A stretch of DNA of 9,503 nucleotides from a bacterium (GTDB lineage: Bacteria > Actinomycetota > Acidimicrobiia > Acidimicrobiales > CATQHL01), in NCBI GenBank assembly GCA_028819945.1, contig JAPPKQ010000140.1:1-9503 (forward strand), in the 5' to 3' direction. The notes under the pieces are model-generated. The model had not been told where the DNA came from, did no database searches, and saw only the letters and a program-made list of their open reading frames with translations. Positions 1 to 5,929 of this stretch are shown piece by piece (the first letter of the stretch is position 1; each line of letters begins with the position of its first letter). Both the position numbers and the translations under genes were made by a program.

Positions 1-12
1 GATGGTCTGGTG

Positions 13-78
13 GTGCTCGACGTTCGCCTGCTGCGCAACGAGATGGAGCGTGTCCGCGCCGCCGCGTCGTGGTCCTGA
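13..78 (+). pseudogene. Truncated serS 5' copy 1 (21-codon minigene)
   Basis: From GTG 13 this reads the first 14 residues of SerRS (MLDVRLLRNEMERV), then diverges and stops at TGA 76-78, giving a 21-residue peptide. It is a duplicated fragment of the serS start in the same frame as serS. The position matching the serS -10 box (1-6) reads GATGGT instead of TACGGT, so the copy lacks that promoter. Whether it is transcribed from further upstream cannot be seen. Best read as a non-functional duplicate; a leader peptide is possible but unsupported. Confidence 0.7.
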
Positions 79-111
79 CGGCTCGCGGTGTCCGGCCGAG
101 ATGGTCTGGTG

Positions 112-171
112 GTGCTCGACGTTCGCCTGCTGCGCAACGAGATGGAGCGTGTCCATGCCGCCGCGTCGTGA
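112..171 (+). pseudogene. Truncated serS 5' copy 2 (19-codon minigene)
   Basis: GTG 112 opens the same SerRS N-terminal sequence (MLDVRLLRNEMERVHA) and ends at TGA 169-171 after 19 residues. The matching -10 position (100-105) again reads GATGGT. After codon 16 it leaves the serS sequence; both share CTCGCGGTG further on (181-189 here, 269-277 in serS) but at a distance shorter by 11 bp in serS, so an indel of about 11 bp separates the copies. Probably a decayed duplicate. Confidence 0.7.
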
Positions 172-173
172 TC

Positions 174-204
174 CTGACGGCTCGCGGTGCGCTGCCGATA
201 CGGT
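174..204 (+). promoter_or_regulatory. serS promoter, leaderless type
   Basis: TACGGT at 199-204 fits the actinobacterial -10 pattern TANNNT and ends 6 nt before GTG 211, so transcription should begin at or next to the start codon. CTGACG at 174-179 is a possible -35 with a rather long 19-nt spacer. The two upstream repeat copies keep the CTGACG-like element (75-80 in copy 1) but have GATGGT at the -10 position. Confidence 0.5.
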
Positions 205-210
205 TTTGTG

Positions 211-1491
211 GTGCTCGACGTTCGCCTGCTGCGCAACGAGATGGAGCGCGTCCATGCCGGCGTGGCCTCTCGCGGTGACGACACCGCCCCGCTGGCCGAG
301 GCGCTCAACCTCGACGTGCGGCGCCGGCACCTGCTGGCGCGCCGCGACGAGTTGCGCCACGAGGTGAAGCAACTCTCGGGCGAGATCGGTCGGCTGCACC
401 GTGAGGGCCGTTCCACCGAGGCCGCCGAGTTCACCGATCGCAGCCGGATGCTGGGCGACGAGAGCCGGGCCGTGGCGGCACAGGCCGACGCCCTGGGGCA
501 GCGTCTCGAGGAGCTGTTGCTGCGGGTGGCGAACCTGCCGGCCGATGACTGTCCCGTCGGAGCGGGCGCGGAGGACAATCCGGTGCTGCGGGTCGAGAAC
601 TTCAGCGCCGGCGGTTACGCACGGCATCAGCGCGTTCCTCACTGGGAGTTCGCCACCGAGATGGGTCTGCTGGACGTCGGGCGCGCCACCAAGCTGTCGG
701 GAGCGATGTTCGCCATGTTCCGGCGCGAGGGCGCGATGCTCGCCCGCGCCCTGGTGCAGTTCGCGCTCGATCGCAATGCCGACCTCTACGAGGAGGTCCG
801 CCCTCCCACGCTGGTCCACACCGACACGATGACCAGCACCGGGCACCTGCCCCGGTTCGCCGACGACGCCTACCATCTCGAACGCGACGATCTGTGGGTC
901 ATCCCCACCGCCGAGGTGCCGCTCACGTCGCTGGGCCGTGACGAGGTGCTCGCCGAGGCCGACCTGCCGATGCGGTTCATGGCCCACACCTCCTGCTTCC
1001 GACGCGAGGCCGGAGCGGCGGGTCGCGACACCCGGGGCCTGCTGCGGGTTCACGAGTTCGACAAGGTGGAGATCCTGGCTTATGCAACCCCCGCCCAGGC
1101 CTCCGGCATACACGCCGAACTGCTGGAGCGGGCCGAGGGGGCGGTGGCCGACCTCGGGCTCGCCTACCGGATCGTGGACATCTGCACCGGCGACCTCGGC
1201 GGCTCGGCGGCCCGGACCTTTGACGTGGAGGTGTACTCGCCGGGCACCGATCGCTGGCTCGAGTGCTCGTCGGTGTCGTGGTTCAGCGACTACCAGGCCC
1301 GCAGGGCGAACGTTCGCTACCGACCGGACGAGGAGCGCGGCACCCGGTTCGTGCACACGCTGAACGGATCGGCCCTGGCGGTGCCCCGCGTGTGGGCAGC
1401 GCTCACCGAGACGTGGCGCCAGGCCGATGGCTCGATCGCGGTGCCCCCGCCGCTGCGCCCGTACATGCGCGGGCTGGAGGTGATCCGGTGA
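211..1491 (+). CDS. serS: Serine--tRNA ligase (SerRS)
   Basis: Class II aminoacyl-tRNA synthetase that charges tRNA-Ser (and tRNA-Sec where present) with serine in the cytoplasm. The 426-residue product has the usual family length. An N-terminal helical arm (about residues 25-105) is followed by the catalytic core: the serine-binding TAEVPL loop (T233, E235), motif 2 starting FRRE (263-266) and continuing AGAAGRDTRGLLRVHEFDK, the QARRANVRYR segment, and motif 3 NGSALAVPR (N385, R393). GTG 211 is chosen because MLDVRLLRN is the normal SerRS N-terminus and a TANNNT box sits 6 nt upstream; GTG 187 and 208 are also in frame. Its end contains the ribosome-binding sequence for the next gene. The start region is triplicated upstream. 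Function is secure from motifs. Confidence 0.97.
   Translation: MLDVRLLRNEMERVHAGVASRGDDTAPLAEALNLDVRRRHLLARRDELRHEVKQLSGEIGRLHREGRSTEAAEFTDRSRMLGDESRAVAAQADALGQRLEELLLRVANLPADDCPVGAGAEDNPVLRVENFSAGGYARHQRVPHWEFATEMGLLDVGRATKLSGAMFAMFRREGAMLARALVQFALDRNADLYEEVRPPTLVHTDTMTSTGHLPRFADDAYHLERDDLWVIPTAEVPLTSLGRDEVLAEADLPMRFMAHTSCFRREAGAAGRDTRGLLRVHEFDKVEILAYATPAQASGIHAELLERAEGAVADLGLAYRIVDICTGDLGGSAARTFDVEVYSPGTDRWLECSSVSWFSDYQARRANVRYRPDEERGTRFVHTLNGSALAVPRVWAALTETWRQADGSIAVPPPLRPYMRGLEVIR
1476..1485 (+). promoter_or_regulatory. Strong Shine-Dalgarno inside the serS 3' end
   Basis: GGAGGTGATC is a ten-base match to the complement of the 16S rRNA 3' tail. It lies 12 nt (from GGAGG) before GTG 1493, the proposed methyltransferase start. 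It lies 7 nt before GTG 1488, which overlaps the serS stop and opens only a 12-codon frame ending at TAG 1524-1526. The same bases encode the conserved C-terminal LEVI of SerRS, so part of the match could be chance. Confidence 0.5.
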
Positions 1492-1492
1492 G

Positions 1493-2215
1493 GTGGGCGG
1501 CGGTCGTCCGGACCGTCGCCGGCTAGCGAGCCGCCGCAGCCAGATGCAGCGGGACGGCGGGAAGGACACGATCCGGCACCTGCCGCCGCTGATCGCGGCG
1601 CCGGAGGAGCTGCCCGATCTCGACGGTTCGGATCATCCGGTGCGGGCGGTGACCCGGTCGGTGGCCGGCGACGAAGCCGCCTGGACGCCCGCCGCGGCGG
1701 CGGCGATCACCGAGCGATTCGACGAGTTGGCGCCCGACTGGGAGAACCGCCTGCGGCCCGAGGAGTTCGTGGGCCTCCCCGACGCCTGCGAGCGCGGCCT
1801 GCTCGAGCCGTCGGCGCTGTGCCTGGAGGTGGGCTCGCGCACCGGCTTCGGGACGGTGCACCTCGCTGCGCACTTCCGGGCCACCGTCGCCATGGACATC
1901 TCGGCGGGCATGCTGGCGCTGGCACCGCCCGATCTGGCCCCTCGCGTGCGTGCGGACGGGGCGTCGCTGCCGCTGCCCGACGATTCCGTCGACGTCGTGG
2001 CATTGATCAACATGCTGCTGTTCCCCTCCGAGGTGGACCGCGTGCTCCGACCCGGCGGGGCCGTTCTCTGGTTCAACACGCTCGGGGCGCGCACGCCCAT
2101 CCATCTCCCTGCCGAGGAGGTGGCCGCAGCCCTGCCCGGCCGCTGGCAGGGGATCGCCAGCGAGGCGCTCTGGGCGACGTGGTGCGTGCTCCGCCGGGCG
2201 GCGCCTGACGGCTGA
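1493..2215 (+). CDS. Class I SAM-dependent methyltransferase
   Basis: Predicted Rossmann-fold methyltransferase of 240 residues; substrate unknown. Visible motifs are motif I CLEVGSRTGFGT (E112, G114, G118, G120) for S-adenosylmethionine, the acidic strand-2 end AMDISAGML (D135), LPLPDDSVDVV (about 159-169) and the post-motif VLRPGGAVLWFN. It lies one base after the serS stop, so it is probably co-transcribed with serS. GTG 1493 is taken because of the strong Shine-Dalgarno upstream. The first 17 residues are arginine-rich and unlike a conserved domain, so ATG 1544 (protein starting MQRDGGKD) is a serious alternative, giving 223 residues. No signal peptide or membrane segment. The fold is clear; the biological target cannot be inferred from the neighbour. 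Confidence 0.85.
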   Translation: MGGGRPDRRRLASRRSQMQRDGGKDTIRHLPPLIAAPEELPDLDGSDHPVRAVTRSVAGDEAAWTPAAAAAITERFDELAPDWENRLRPEEFVGLPDACERGLLEPSALCLEVGSRTGFGTVHLAAHFRATVAMDISAGMLALAPPDLAPRVRADGASLPLPDDSVDVVALINMLLFPSEVDRVLRPGGAVLWFNTLGARTPIHLPAEEVAAALPGRWQGIASEALWATWCVLRRAAPDG

Positions 2216-2228
2216 ACGCCGCTCAGGC
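2203..2228. terminator. Hairpin between convergent genes
   Basis: GCCTGA (2203-2208) pairs with TCAGGC (2223-2228), and the inner CGGC (2209-2212) pairs with GCCG (2218-2221), leaving a 5-nt loop and one bulged base. The loop holds the methyltransferase stop (2213-2215) and the right arm holds the stop of the opposing ccdA-like gene (2223-2225). It has no T-run, so a bidirectional terminator is plausible but unproven. Confidence 0.4.
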
Positions 2229-3338
2229 CGCCACGTCGGGAACGGCCCGCAGCCGCCGGCGCACCCGGAGCCAGACGATGGCGGCGACGACGACAGCCGC
2301 CAGGATCTCGAACAGCACCGCCCAGCGCAGGGGATCGGACCAGTTGGCCACCCGCTCGGGGATGTCGGCGATGGTGCGCACGGTCGGCAGCACGAACAGG
2401 TCGAAGCGGTAGTACGCACCCTCGACGGCCAGCCAGAGCACCCCGAAGGCCGTGAGGGCGATGCGGGCACCCAGCGGCTGCATGCTCGGCCGCAGTGCGA
2501 GGAGCACGATCCCGATCACGATGTAGCCCGCGGCCACCGCCAGGCGGGCCGGATCTGCCGCCGCCGCCCAGGAGCTCAGTGCGGTCTGGGCGTCCAGCGA
2601 GAGGTCGACGAGGACGTTGGTCATGAGGTTGCCCCGCAGGACCTGCACCTCCCACCAGCCGTAGAGGGCCAGGAAGCCCCCGACCACCACCAGGAAGCCC
2701 CCCGAGATGCGGTTCACGTGCGGCAGGATGCGCCGCATCTTGGCGATGACCTCGGTGCGGGCGACCGCCATCGCCAGCGTCAGCACCATGATCACGGCGC
2801 ACAGGCCGCCGCCGTAGGCGAGGAACACCAGCAGCCCGTCGAAGAAGTCCCTGCTGGAGAAGGCGCTGACCACGGTCCCGAAGAACACCGGCATGGTGCA
2901 TCCCAGCGAGACGATGGCGTAGGACACGCCGAACAGGAAGATCGAGCTGAGGCGGCGGCTCTCGCCGCCCCGCTGCAGCCGCGGCAGCCGGAGCTTGGGT
3001 TCGAAGCCCCGCAGCATCGCCAGCCCGAGGATGCCCATGACGATTCCCAGCACGAAGGTCACCCACGCCACCCGGCTCTCGATGGCGCTGCGGCTGAGCA
3101 CCGTGGAGGCCAGGGCGCCGATGGCGGCGAAGACCGCCATGAATCCGACGCAGAGGGTCAGCCCCACGCCGAGCCCCCGGAAGATGCTCTGGGCAGGACT
3201 CAGCCGCTTGTCGCCCTCGATGCCCAGGAAGTACGAGAGGTAGGCGGGCATCATGGCGAAGCCGCACGGGTTGAAGGCGGAGATGAACCCCGCCGAGAGC
3301 GCCAGGCTCGCCAGCGTGGTGAGGCTGACGGTGTTCAC
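2223..3338 (-). CDS. ccdA: CcdA/DsbD-type membrane thiol-disulfide electron carrier
   Basis: Polytopic membrane protein expected to pass electrons from cytoplasmic thioredoxin to an extracytoplasmic thioredoxin-like partner, as in cytochrome c maturation. The CcdA signature is present: FNPCGFAMMPAYLSYFLG with Cys25 in the first membrane segment and SLGCTMPVF with Cys147 in the fourth. Hydrophobic segments fall near residues 6-24, 56-80, 90-109, 132-158, 165-193 and 211-229. Three more (about 264-282, 290-311 and 340-362) form a C-terminal extension of roughly 120 residues beyond the usual six-helix CcdA core. The start is GTG 3338, with GAGAG 7 nt upstream. It lies 51 bp after the TlpA-like gene, its likely redox partner. 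Role in cytochrome c biogenesis versus general oxidative folding is undecided. Confidence 0.88.
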   Translation of the reverse strand: MNTVSLTTLASLALSAGFISAFNPCGFAMMPAYLSYFLGIEGDKRLSPAQSIFRGLGVGLTLCVGFMAVFAAIGALASTVLSRSAIESRVAWVTFVLGIVMGILGLAMLRGFEPKLRLPRLQRGGESRRLSSIFLFGVSYAIVSLGCTMPVFFGTVVSAFSSRDFFDGLLVFLAYGGGLCAVIMVLTLAMAVARTEVIAKMRRILPHVNRISGGFLVVVGGFLALYGWWEVQVLRGNLMTNVLVDLSLDAQTALSSWAAAADPARLAVAAGYIVIGIVLLALRPSMQPLGARIALTAFGVLWLAVEGAYYRFDLFVLPTVRTIADIPERVANWSDPLRWAVLFEILAAVVVAAIVWLRVRRRLRAVPDVAA

Positions 3339-3342
3339 GGCA

Positions 3343-3382
3343 CTGCTCTCAGGGGAACTGCTCTCACGGGCGCTGCTCTCAC
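3343..3382 (-). repeat. Triple 15-bp repeat with SD-like core before ccdA
   Basis: On the minus strand TGAGAGCAG occurs three times at an exact 15-bp period (3381-3373, 3366-3358, 3351-3343), preceded by G in the first two copies and C in the third. Each copy contains GAGAG, and the last one sits 7 nt before the ccdA GTG start. The repeats also form a small frame from GTG 3382: 15 codons reading VRAAP-VRAVP-LRAVP, ending with TGA 3337-3335 that overlaps the ccdA GTG as GTGA. Confidence 0.85.
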
Positions 3383-3389
3383 GAGGTGG

Positions 3390-3968
3390 TCAGACGCCCA
3401 GGTGCTCGGCGATGAGCGCCCGCAGGTCCTGTGCCCGCAGCCGTGAGCTGATCATGTGCACAATCATGCCCTGTGCATCCACCAGCACGGTGGTCGGCAT
3501 GCCGAACCCCCCGAAGGCCTGGAAGATGCTCGAGTCCGGGTCCTCTGCGAGCGGGTAGGTCACGCCGGTCCTTTCCGCCAGTTCCCGCGCCGCCCCCGGC
3601 TCGTCGCCCACGTTGAAGCCCAGGAACGCCACCTGGGGCGCCAACTCGACGTGCACCGCCTCGAAGGCCGGCATCTCGGTGATGCAGGGCGGGCACCACG
3701 AGGCCCAGAAGTTGATCACCGCCGGCGTGCCGGCCAGATCGGCGAGCGTGCCCTCCGACCCGTCGAAGTACTCGAAGCGCACCTCGGGAACCGGCTGGTG
3801 ATCCCCCGCCGGGGTCGGCACGGCGGCTTCCGTCGCGGCGACCTCGGCGGCCGGCGTCGCCGCCGGCTCGGCCGCGTCGCTCCCGCAGGACATTGCCAGC
3901 AGCAGGGCGATCATCGCCCACGCGCCCGGCGTGCGGCACGTCCGGCGGACCCTGCCCCCGGGTTCCAC
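3390..3968 (-). CDS. TlpA/ResA-like thioredoxin-fold lipoprotein
   Basis: Membrane-anchored extracytoplasmic thiol-disulfide oxidoreductase of 192 residues, likely the partner reduced by the adjacent CcdA-like protein and possibly acting on apocytochrome c heme-ligand cysteines. The N-terminus has arginines (R6, R8, R9), a hydrophobic stretch (about 16-26) and a possible lipobox LAMSC with Cys28; the lipobox is imperfect, so simple secretion is possible. An Ala/Glu/Pro-rich linker (about 30-58) leads to the thioredoxin domain with FWASWCPPC (Cys92, Cys95) and the cis-proline loop GMPTT (Pro158). GTG 3968 lies 3 bp after the upstream hydrolase stop, implying translational coupling; the internal ATG at 3914 would leave too short a signal sequence. 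Confidence 0.9.
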   Translation of the reverse strand: MEPGGRVRRTCRTPGAWAMIALLLAMSCGSDAAEPAATPAAEVAATEAAVPTPAGDHQPVPEVRFEYFDGSEGTLADLAGTPAVINFWASWCPPCITEMPAFEAVHVELAPQVAFLGFNVGDEPGAARELAERTGVTYPLAEDPDSSIFQAFGGFGMPTTVLVDAQGMIVHMISSRLRAQDLRALIAEHLGV

Positions 3969-3971
3969 GCC

Positions 3972-5063
3972 TCAGGCCACCGAGAAGACCGTCTGACCGT
4001 CGCGCTGGGTGGCGGTCAGATCGCCGAGGACGCGGAGGTGCTCGAGGTGTGCGAACGTCTCGCTCTCGGCCATGTTGCCCCACGAGCGTTCGGCGAAGAG
4101 CCGTCCCATGTACTGCGGAACGGTGCCCGTGCCGAGCTCGCCGGCGGCGTCGCGGATCACGTTAAGCCGGTGCTCGTGGTGGCGCCGGATGGCCTTCGCC
4201 CTGCCGTCGAGGTCCTCGAACGGGTGCCCGTGCGCCGGCAGAACCACCCTCACGCCGTCGATGGTGCCCATGCGCCGCAGCGACTCGAAGAAGCGATTGA
4301 GGGGATCGGGAAAGGGGCTGAGTCCGCTGATGTGGGGGGTGATCGTCGGCAGGACGTGATCGCCCGACAGCAGGATGCCCTCTTCGGGGTCGAAGAGGCA
4401 GAGGTGGTCCTCGGTGTGGCCGGGGGTGTGGAGACAGAGCCACTCGCGCCGGGCCAGACGGATCACCTGGGCGTCGACCACGGTGCGTGTGGGGCGCGGG
4501 GTGGCGAACCAGCGGGGGTCGTCCTCGGCGATCGCCTGCCAGGTGCGCCACTCCTTCTCCGGCAGCGGCTCGCGCTCGGTGCCCCAGGGATTCCTCCGCA
4601 GCAGGAGCCAGGGCGGCCGCTGCGCGTCGCCGTCCTCCTCCTCGGCGGTGGGCAGCTCGGGAGGCTCGGCGACCTCGGTCGACTCCCAGATGGGCCGGAA
4701 CGACTCGTGGGTCAGGATCTCCGCCCCGGCGAGGGCCCGTAGGCGCTCGGCCCCGCCGAAGTGATCGAAGTGCGAGTGGGTGATGACGGCGGTGTGCACG
4801 TTCTCGATGGAATAGCCGGCGGCTCCGAGACGCTGCTCGAGCGCCGCGAAGGAGGCCGGGCTCGGCAGGCCGGGGTCCACGACGGCCACGCCCCGTTCGT
4901 CCTCGAGCAGGTAGCAGTTGACGTGGCCGATGCCGGGCAGGTTCACCGGCAGTTGGGAGCGGAGCAAACCGGGTGCGATCTCGGTGACCTCGGCTTGGGC
5001 GGGTTCCCGCTCCTGGCGAGGCGGTCGTGGCGGTGGCTGCTCGTCCGGCGCCGCGTCGCTCAC
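3972..5063 (-). CDS. Metallo-beta-lactamase-fold hydrolase
   Basis: Predicted di-zinc hydrolase of 363 residues, cytoplasmic (no signal peptide). Metal ligands are recognisable: THSHFDH (H96, H98, D100, H101), HTPGHTEDH (H212, H216), SGDH (D235) and LPAHGHPF (H278, H280). The first 25 residues are a Pro/Glu/Arg-rich tail. After about residue 285 a helical C-terminal region (RRHHEHRLNVI onward) resembles the winged-helix-like end of LACTB2-type members. GTG 5063 is supported by TAGGTT ending 6 nt upstream. It is first in a tight run with the TlpA- and CcdA-like genes, which suggests a shared transcript but does not show a redox role. Substrate unknown; families with this fold act on thioesters, nucleic acids and lactones. 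Confidence 0.9.
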   Translation of the reverse strand: MSDAAPDEQPPPRPPRQEREPAQAEVTEIAPGLLRSQLPVNLPGIGHVNCYLLEDERGVAVVDPGLPSPASFAALEQRLGAAGYSIENVHTAVITHSHFDHFGGAERLRALAGAEILTHESFRPIWESTEVAEPPELPTAEEEDGDAQRPPWLLLRRNPWGTEREPLPEKEWRTWQAIAEDDPRWFATPRPTRTVVDAQVIRLARREWLCLHTPGHTEDHLCLFDPEEGILLSGDHVLPTITPHISGLSPFPDPLNRFFESLRRMGTIDGVRVVLPAHGHPFEDLDGRAKAIRRHHEHRLNVIRDAAGELGTGTVPQYMGRLFAERSWGNMAESETFAHLEHLRVLGDLTATQRDGQTVFSVA

Positions 5064-5069
5064 CGGGTC

Positions 5070-5075
5070 AACCTA
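5070..5075 (-). promoter_or_regulatory. -10 box of the hydrolase operon, leaderless type
   Basis: On the minus strand TAGGTT fits TANNNT and ends 6 nt before GTG 5063, so the transcript should start at the start codon. GTTCGA at 5098-5093 lies 17 nt upstream where a -35 would be, but matches no strong consensus. The box gives this operon its own promoter separate from orn. Confidence 0.5.
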
Positions 5076-5103
5076 TCGCCGCTGCGAGGTACTCGAACCG
5101 CGG

Positions 5104-5652
5104 TTATTCCGATGCTTGAGCCGGTGCGAAGACGGTGCTCCGCCAGTAGCGCAACTCCTCGATGCTCTCGAGGATGTCGTCGAGCGCCCGGTGCCCCTTG
5201 CGCTTCCGGGGCCGCTTCTCGGCGGCTTCGGGATACCAGCGTTGCGCCAGCTCCTGGAGGGACGAGACATCCACGACGTGGTAGTGCAGCAGATTCTCGA
5301 TGTCCGGCAGCCAGCGGTTCAGGAACCGACGGTCCATGCCGATGGAGTTCCCGCAGAGCGGCACCTTCCCGGGCTCGGGGATGTGCTCGCGGATGAACTC
5401 CACGGTCTGCTGCTGGGCGTCGGCGAGGCTCAGGGTCGAGAGGCGCACCTCGTCGGTCAGCCCGCTGTCGTGGTGCATCTTGCTGACCACGTCGCCCATG
5501 AGTCCCAGCACCTCGGGGGGTTGATGGATCACTAGCTGCAGCCCGTCCCCGACGGGGTTGAGGTCGTCGTCGGTGATGATCGTGGCGATTTCCAGGACGT
5601 GGTCGCGGTCTGCGTCCAGGCCGGTCATCTCGAGATCGATCCACACGAGCAC
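5104..5652 (-). CDS. orn: Oligoribonuclease (DEDDh 3'-5' exoribonuclease)
   Basis: Degrades 2-5 nt RNA fragments, and linear pGpG from cyclic di-GMP turnover in bacteria that use it, to mononucleotides in the cytoplasm. The 182-residue length is normal. All catalytic positions are visible: [10 protein letters not shown] with D6 and E8, [12 protein letters not shown] with D107, [10 protein letters not shown] with D128, and KGHRALDDI with H154 and D158/D159. The [15 protein letters not shown] segment is typical of bacterial Orn. GTG 5652 gives the standard N-terminus [11 protein letters not shown] and has TAGCAT 7 nt upstream. It is divergent from dut, and its stop lies 40 bp before the hydrolase start, which has its own predicted promoter. 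Identification is secure. Confidence 0.96.
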   Translation of the reverse strand: MLVWIDLEMTGLDADRDHVLEIATIITDDDLNPVGDGLQLVIHQPPEVLGLMGDVVSKMHHDSGLTDEVRLSTLSLADAQQQTVEFIREHIPEPGKVPLCGNSIGMDRRFLNRWLPDIENLLHYHVVDVSSLQELAQRWYPEAAEKRPRKRKGHRALDDILESIEELRYWRSTVFAPAQASE

Positions 5653-5659
5653 GGGCCGG

Positions 5660-5665
5660 ATGCTA
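5660..5665 (-). promoter_or_regulatory. orn -10 box, leaderless type
   Basis: TAGCAT on the minus strand fits TANNNT and ends 7 nt before GTG 5652, one base further than in most other genes here. No -35 consensus is visible. Confidence 0.4.
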
Positions 5666-5753
5666 GCGAGGCGAGTGGGTCCCGATTCGGGGCGCGTCGC
5701 TCGGGGTCACCGCCGGGCCCGGCTCGGCGGATGGACTGGGATCAAGCTGGGGA

Positions 5754-5770
5754 CAGCGCCACCGGCGCTG
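5754..5770. other. Perfect hairpin in the orn-dut divergent region
   Basis: CAGCGCC (5754-5760) and GGCGCTG (5764-5770) form a perfect 7-bp stem around a 3-nt loop. It lies midway in the roughly 205-bp region between the divergent orn and dut starts, upstream of both predicted promoters, where an operator or small transcript would be possible. Similar CTGGGGAC-like strings lie on both sides (5747-5754, 5768-5776). Nothing else recognisable is in this region. Confidence 0.3.
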
Positions 5771-5845
5771 GGGGACGACTCTGAAGAAGCTCTGGATCCT
5801 CCTCGGAAGCACGGCAGGCGGGAGACGGCGCGGGGACGGCGGTCG

Positions 5846-5851
5846 TATCGT
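5846..5851 (+). promoter_or_regulatory. dut -10 box, leaderless type
   Basis: TATCGT fits TANNNT and ends 6 nt before ATG 5858. This decides between the two possible dut starts: no such box precedes ATG 5894/5897, where positions 5882-5887 read CGTCCC. Confidence 0.5.
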
Positions 5852-5857
5852 CCCGCC

Positions 5858-5929
5858 ATGGCTGTCACGATCCCCTTGCAGCGTCCCGATGACATGATGG
5901 TCACGATCTCCGTGCAGCGCCTCGACGGC
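5858..5929 (+). repeat. 36-bp tandem duplication at the dut N-terminus
   Basis: Positions 5858-5893 and 5894-5929 align without gaps over 12 codons at 27 of 36 bases, each beginning ATG and encoding VTI..QR at the same place. The period is a multiple of three, so the frame is kept. Some differences are synonymous (CGT/CGC, GAT/GAC), consistent with an old duplication. Confidence 0.7.

Larger units (their letters stand above)
1..252 (+). repeat. 99-bp tandem repeat carrying the serS start region
   Basis: Three successive copies of the serS translation start lie exactly 99 bp apart, with GTG codons at 13, 112 and 211. Positions 1-54 are identical to 100-153, and 109-153 matches 208-252 at 44 of 45 bases. 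Similarity falls off on both sides: copies 1 and 2 differ at several bases around 91-96 versus 190-195, and copy 3 departs after about 259. The third copy is the real serS 5' end. The repeat may continue left of the window. The copies are not identical, which argues against a simple assembly duplication but does not exclude one. Confidence 0.95.

Noticed and set aside
1..252. CRISPR array
   Set aside because: The units are 99 bp, carry a serS coding start, adjoin directly and have no unique spacers between short palindromic repeats.
2..367. Long open frame with a repeated VWWCSTFACCATRWS block across the serS repeats
   Set aside because: It is out of frame with serS and stays open only because the 99-bp period is a multiple of three; the Cys/Trp-rich product looks like a shadow frame.
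1633..3267. 544-codon minus-strand open frame
   Set aside because: Overlaps the CcdA-like gene in another frame and the methyltransferase in antisense; composition is Arg/Gly/Pro-rich with no domain.
2718..3446. 242-codon His/Gln-rich plus-strand open frame
   Set aside because: Antisense to the CcdA-like membrane protein; the His/Gln/Glu bias mirrors the hydrophobic codons on the other strand.
3456..4742. 428-codon plus-strand open frame
   Set aside because: Fully antisense to the hydrolase and TlpA-like genes, both with clear catalytic motifs; long antisense frames are common in GC-rich DNA.
5080..5103. GGTTCGAGTACC-like string on the minus strand resembling a tRNA T arm
   Set aside because: Only three base pairs flank the loop, and no acceptor, D or anticodon arm is present.
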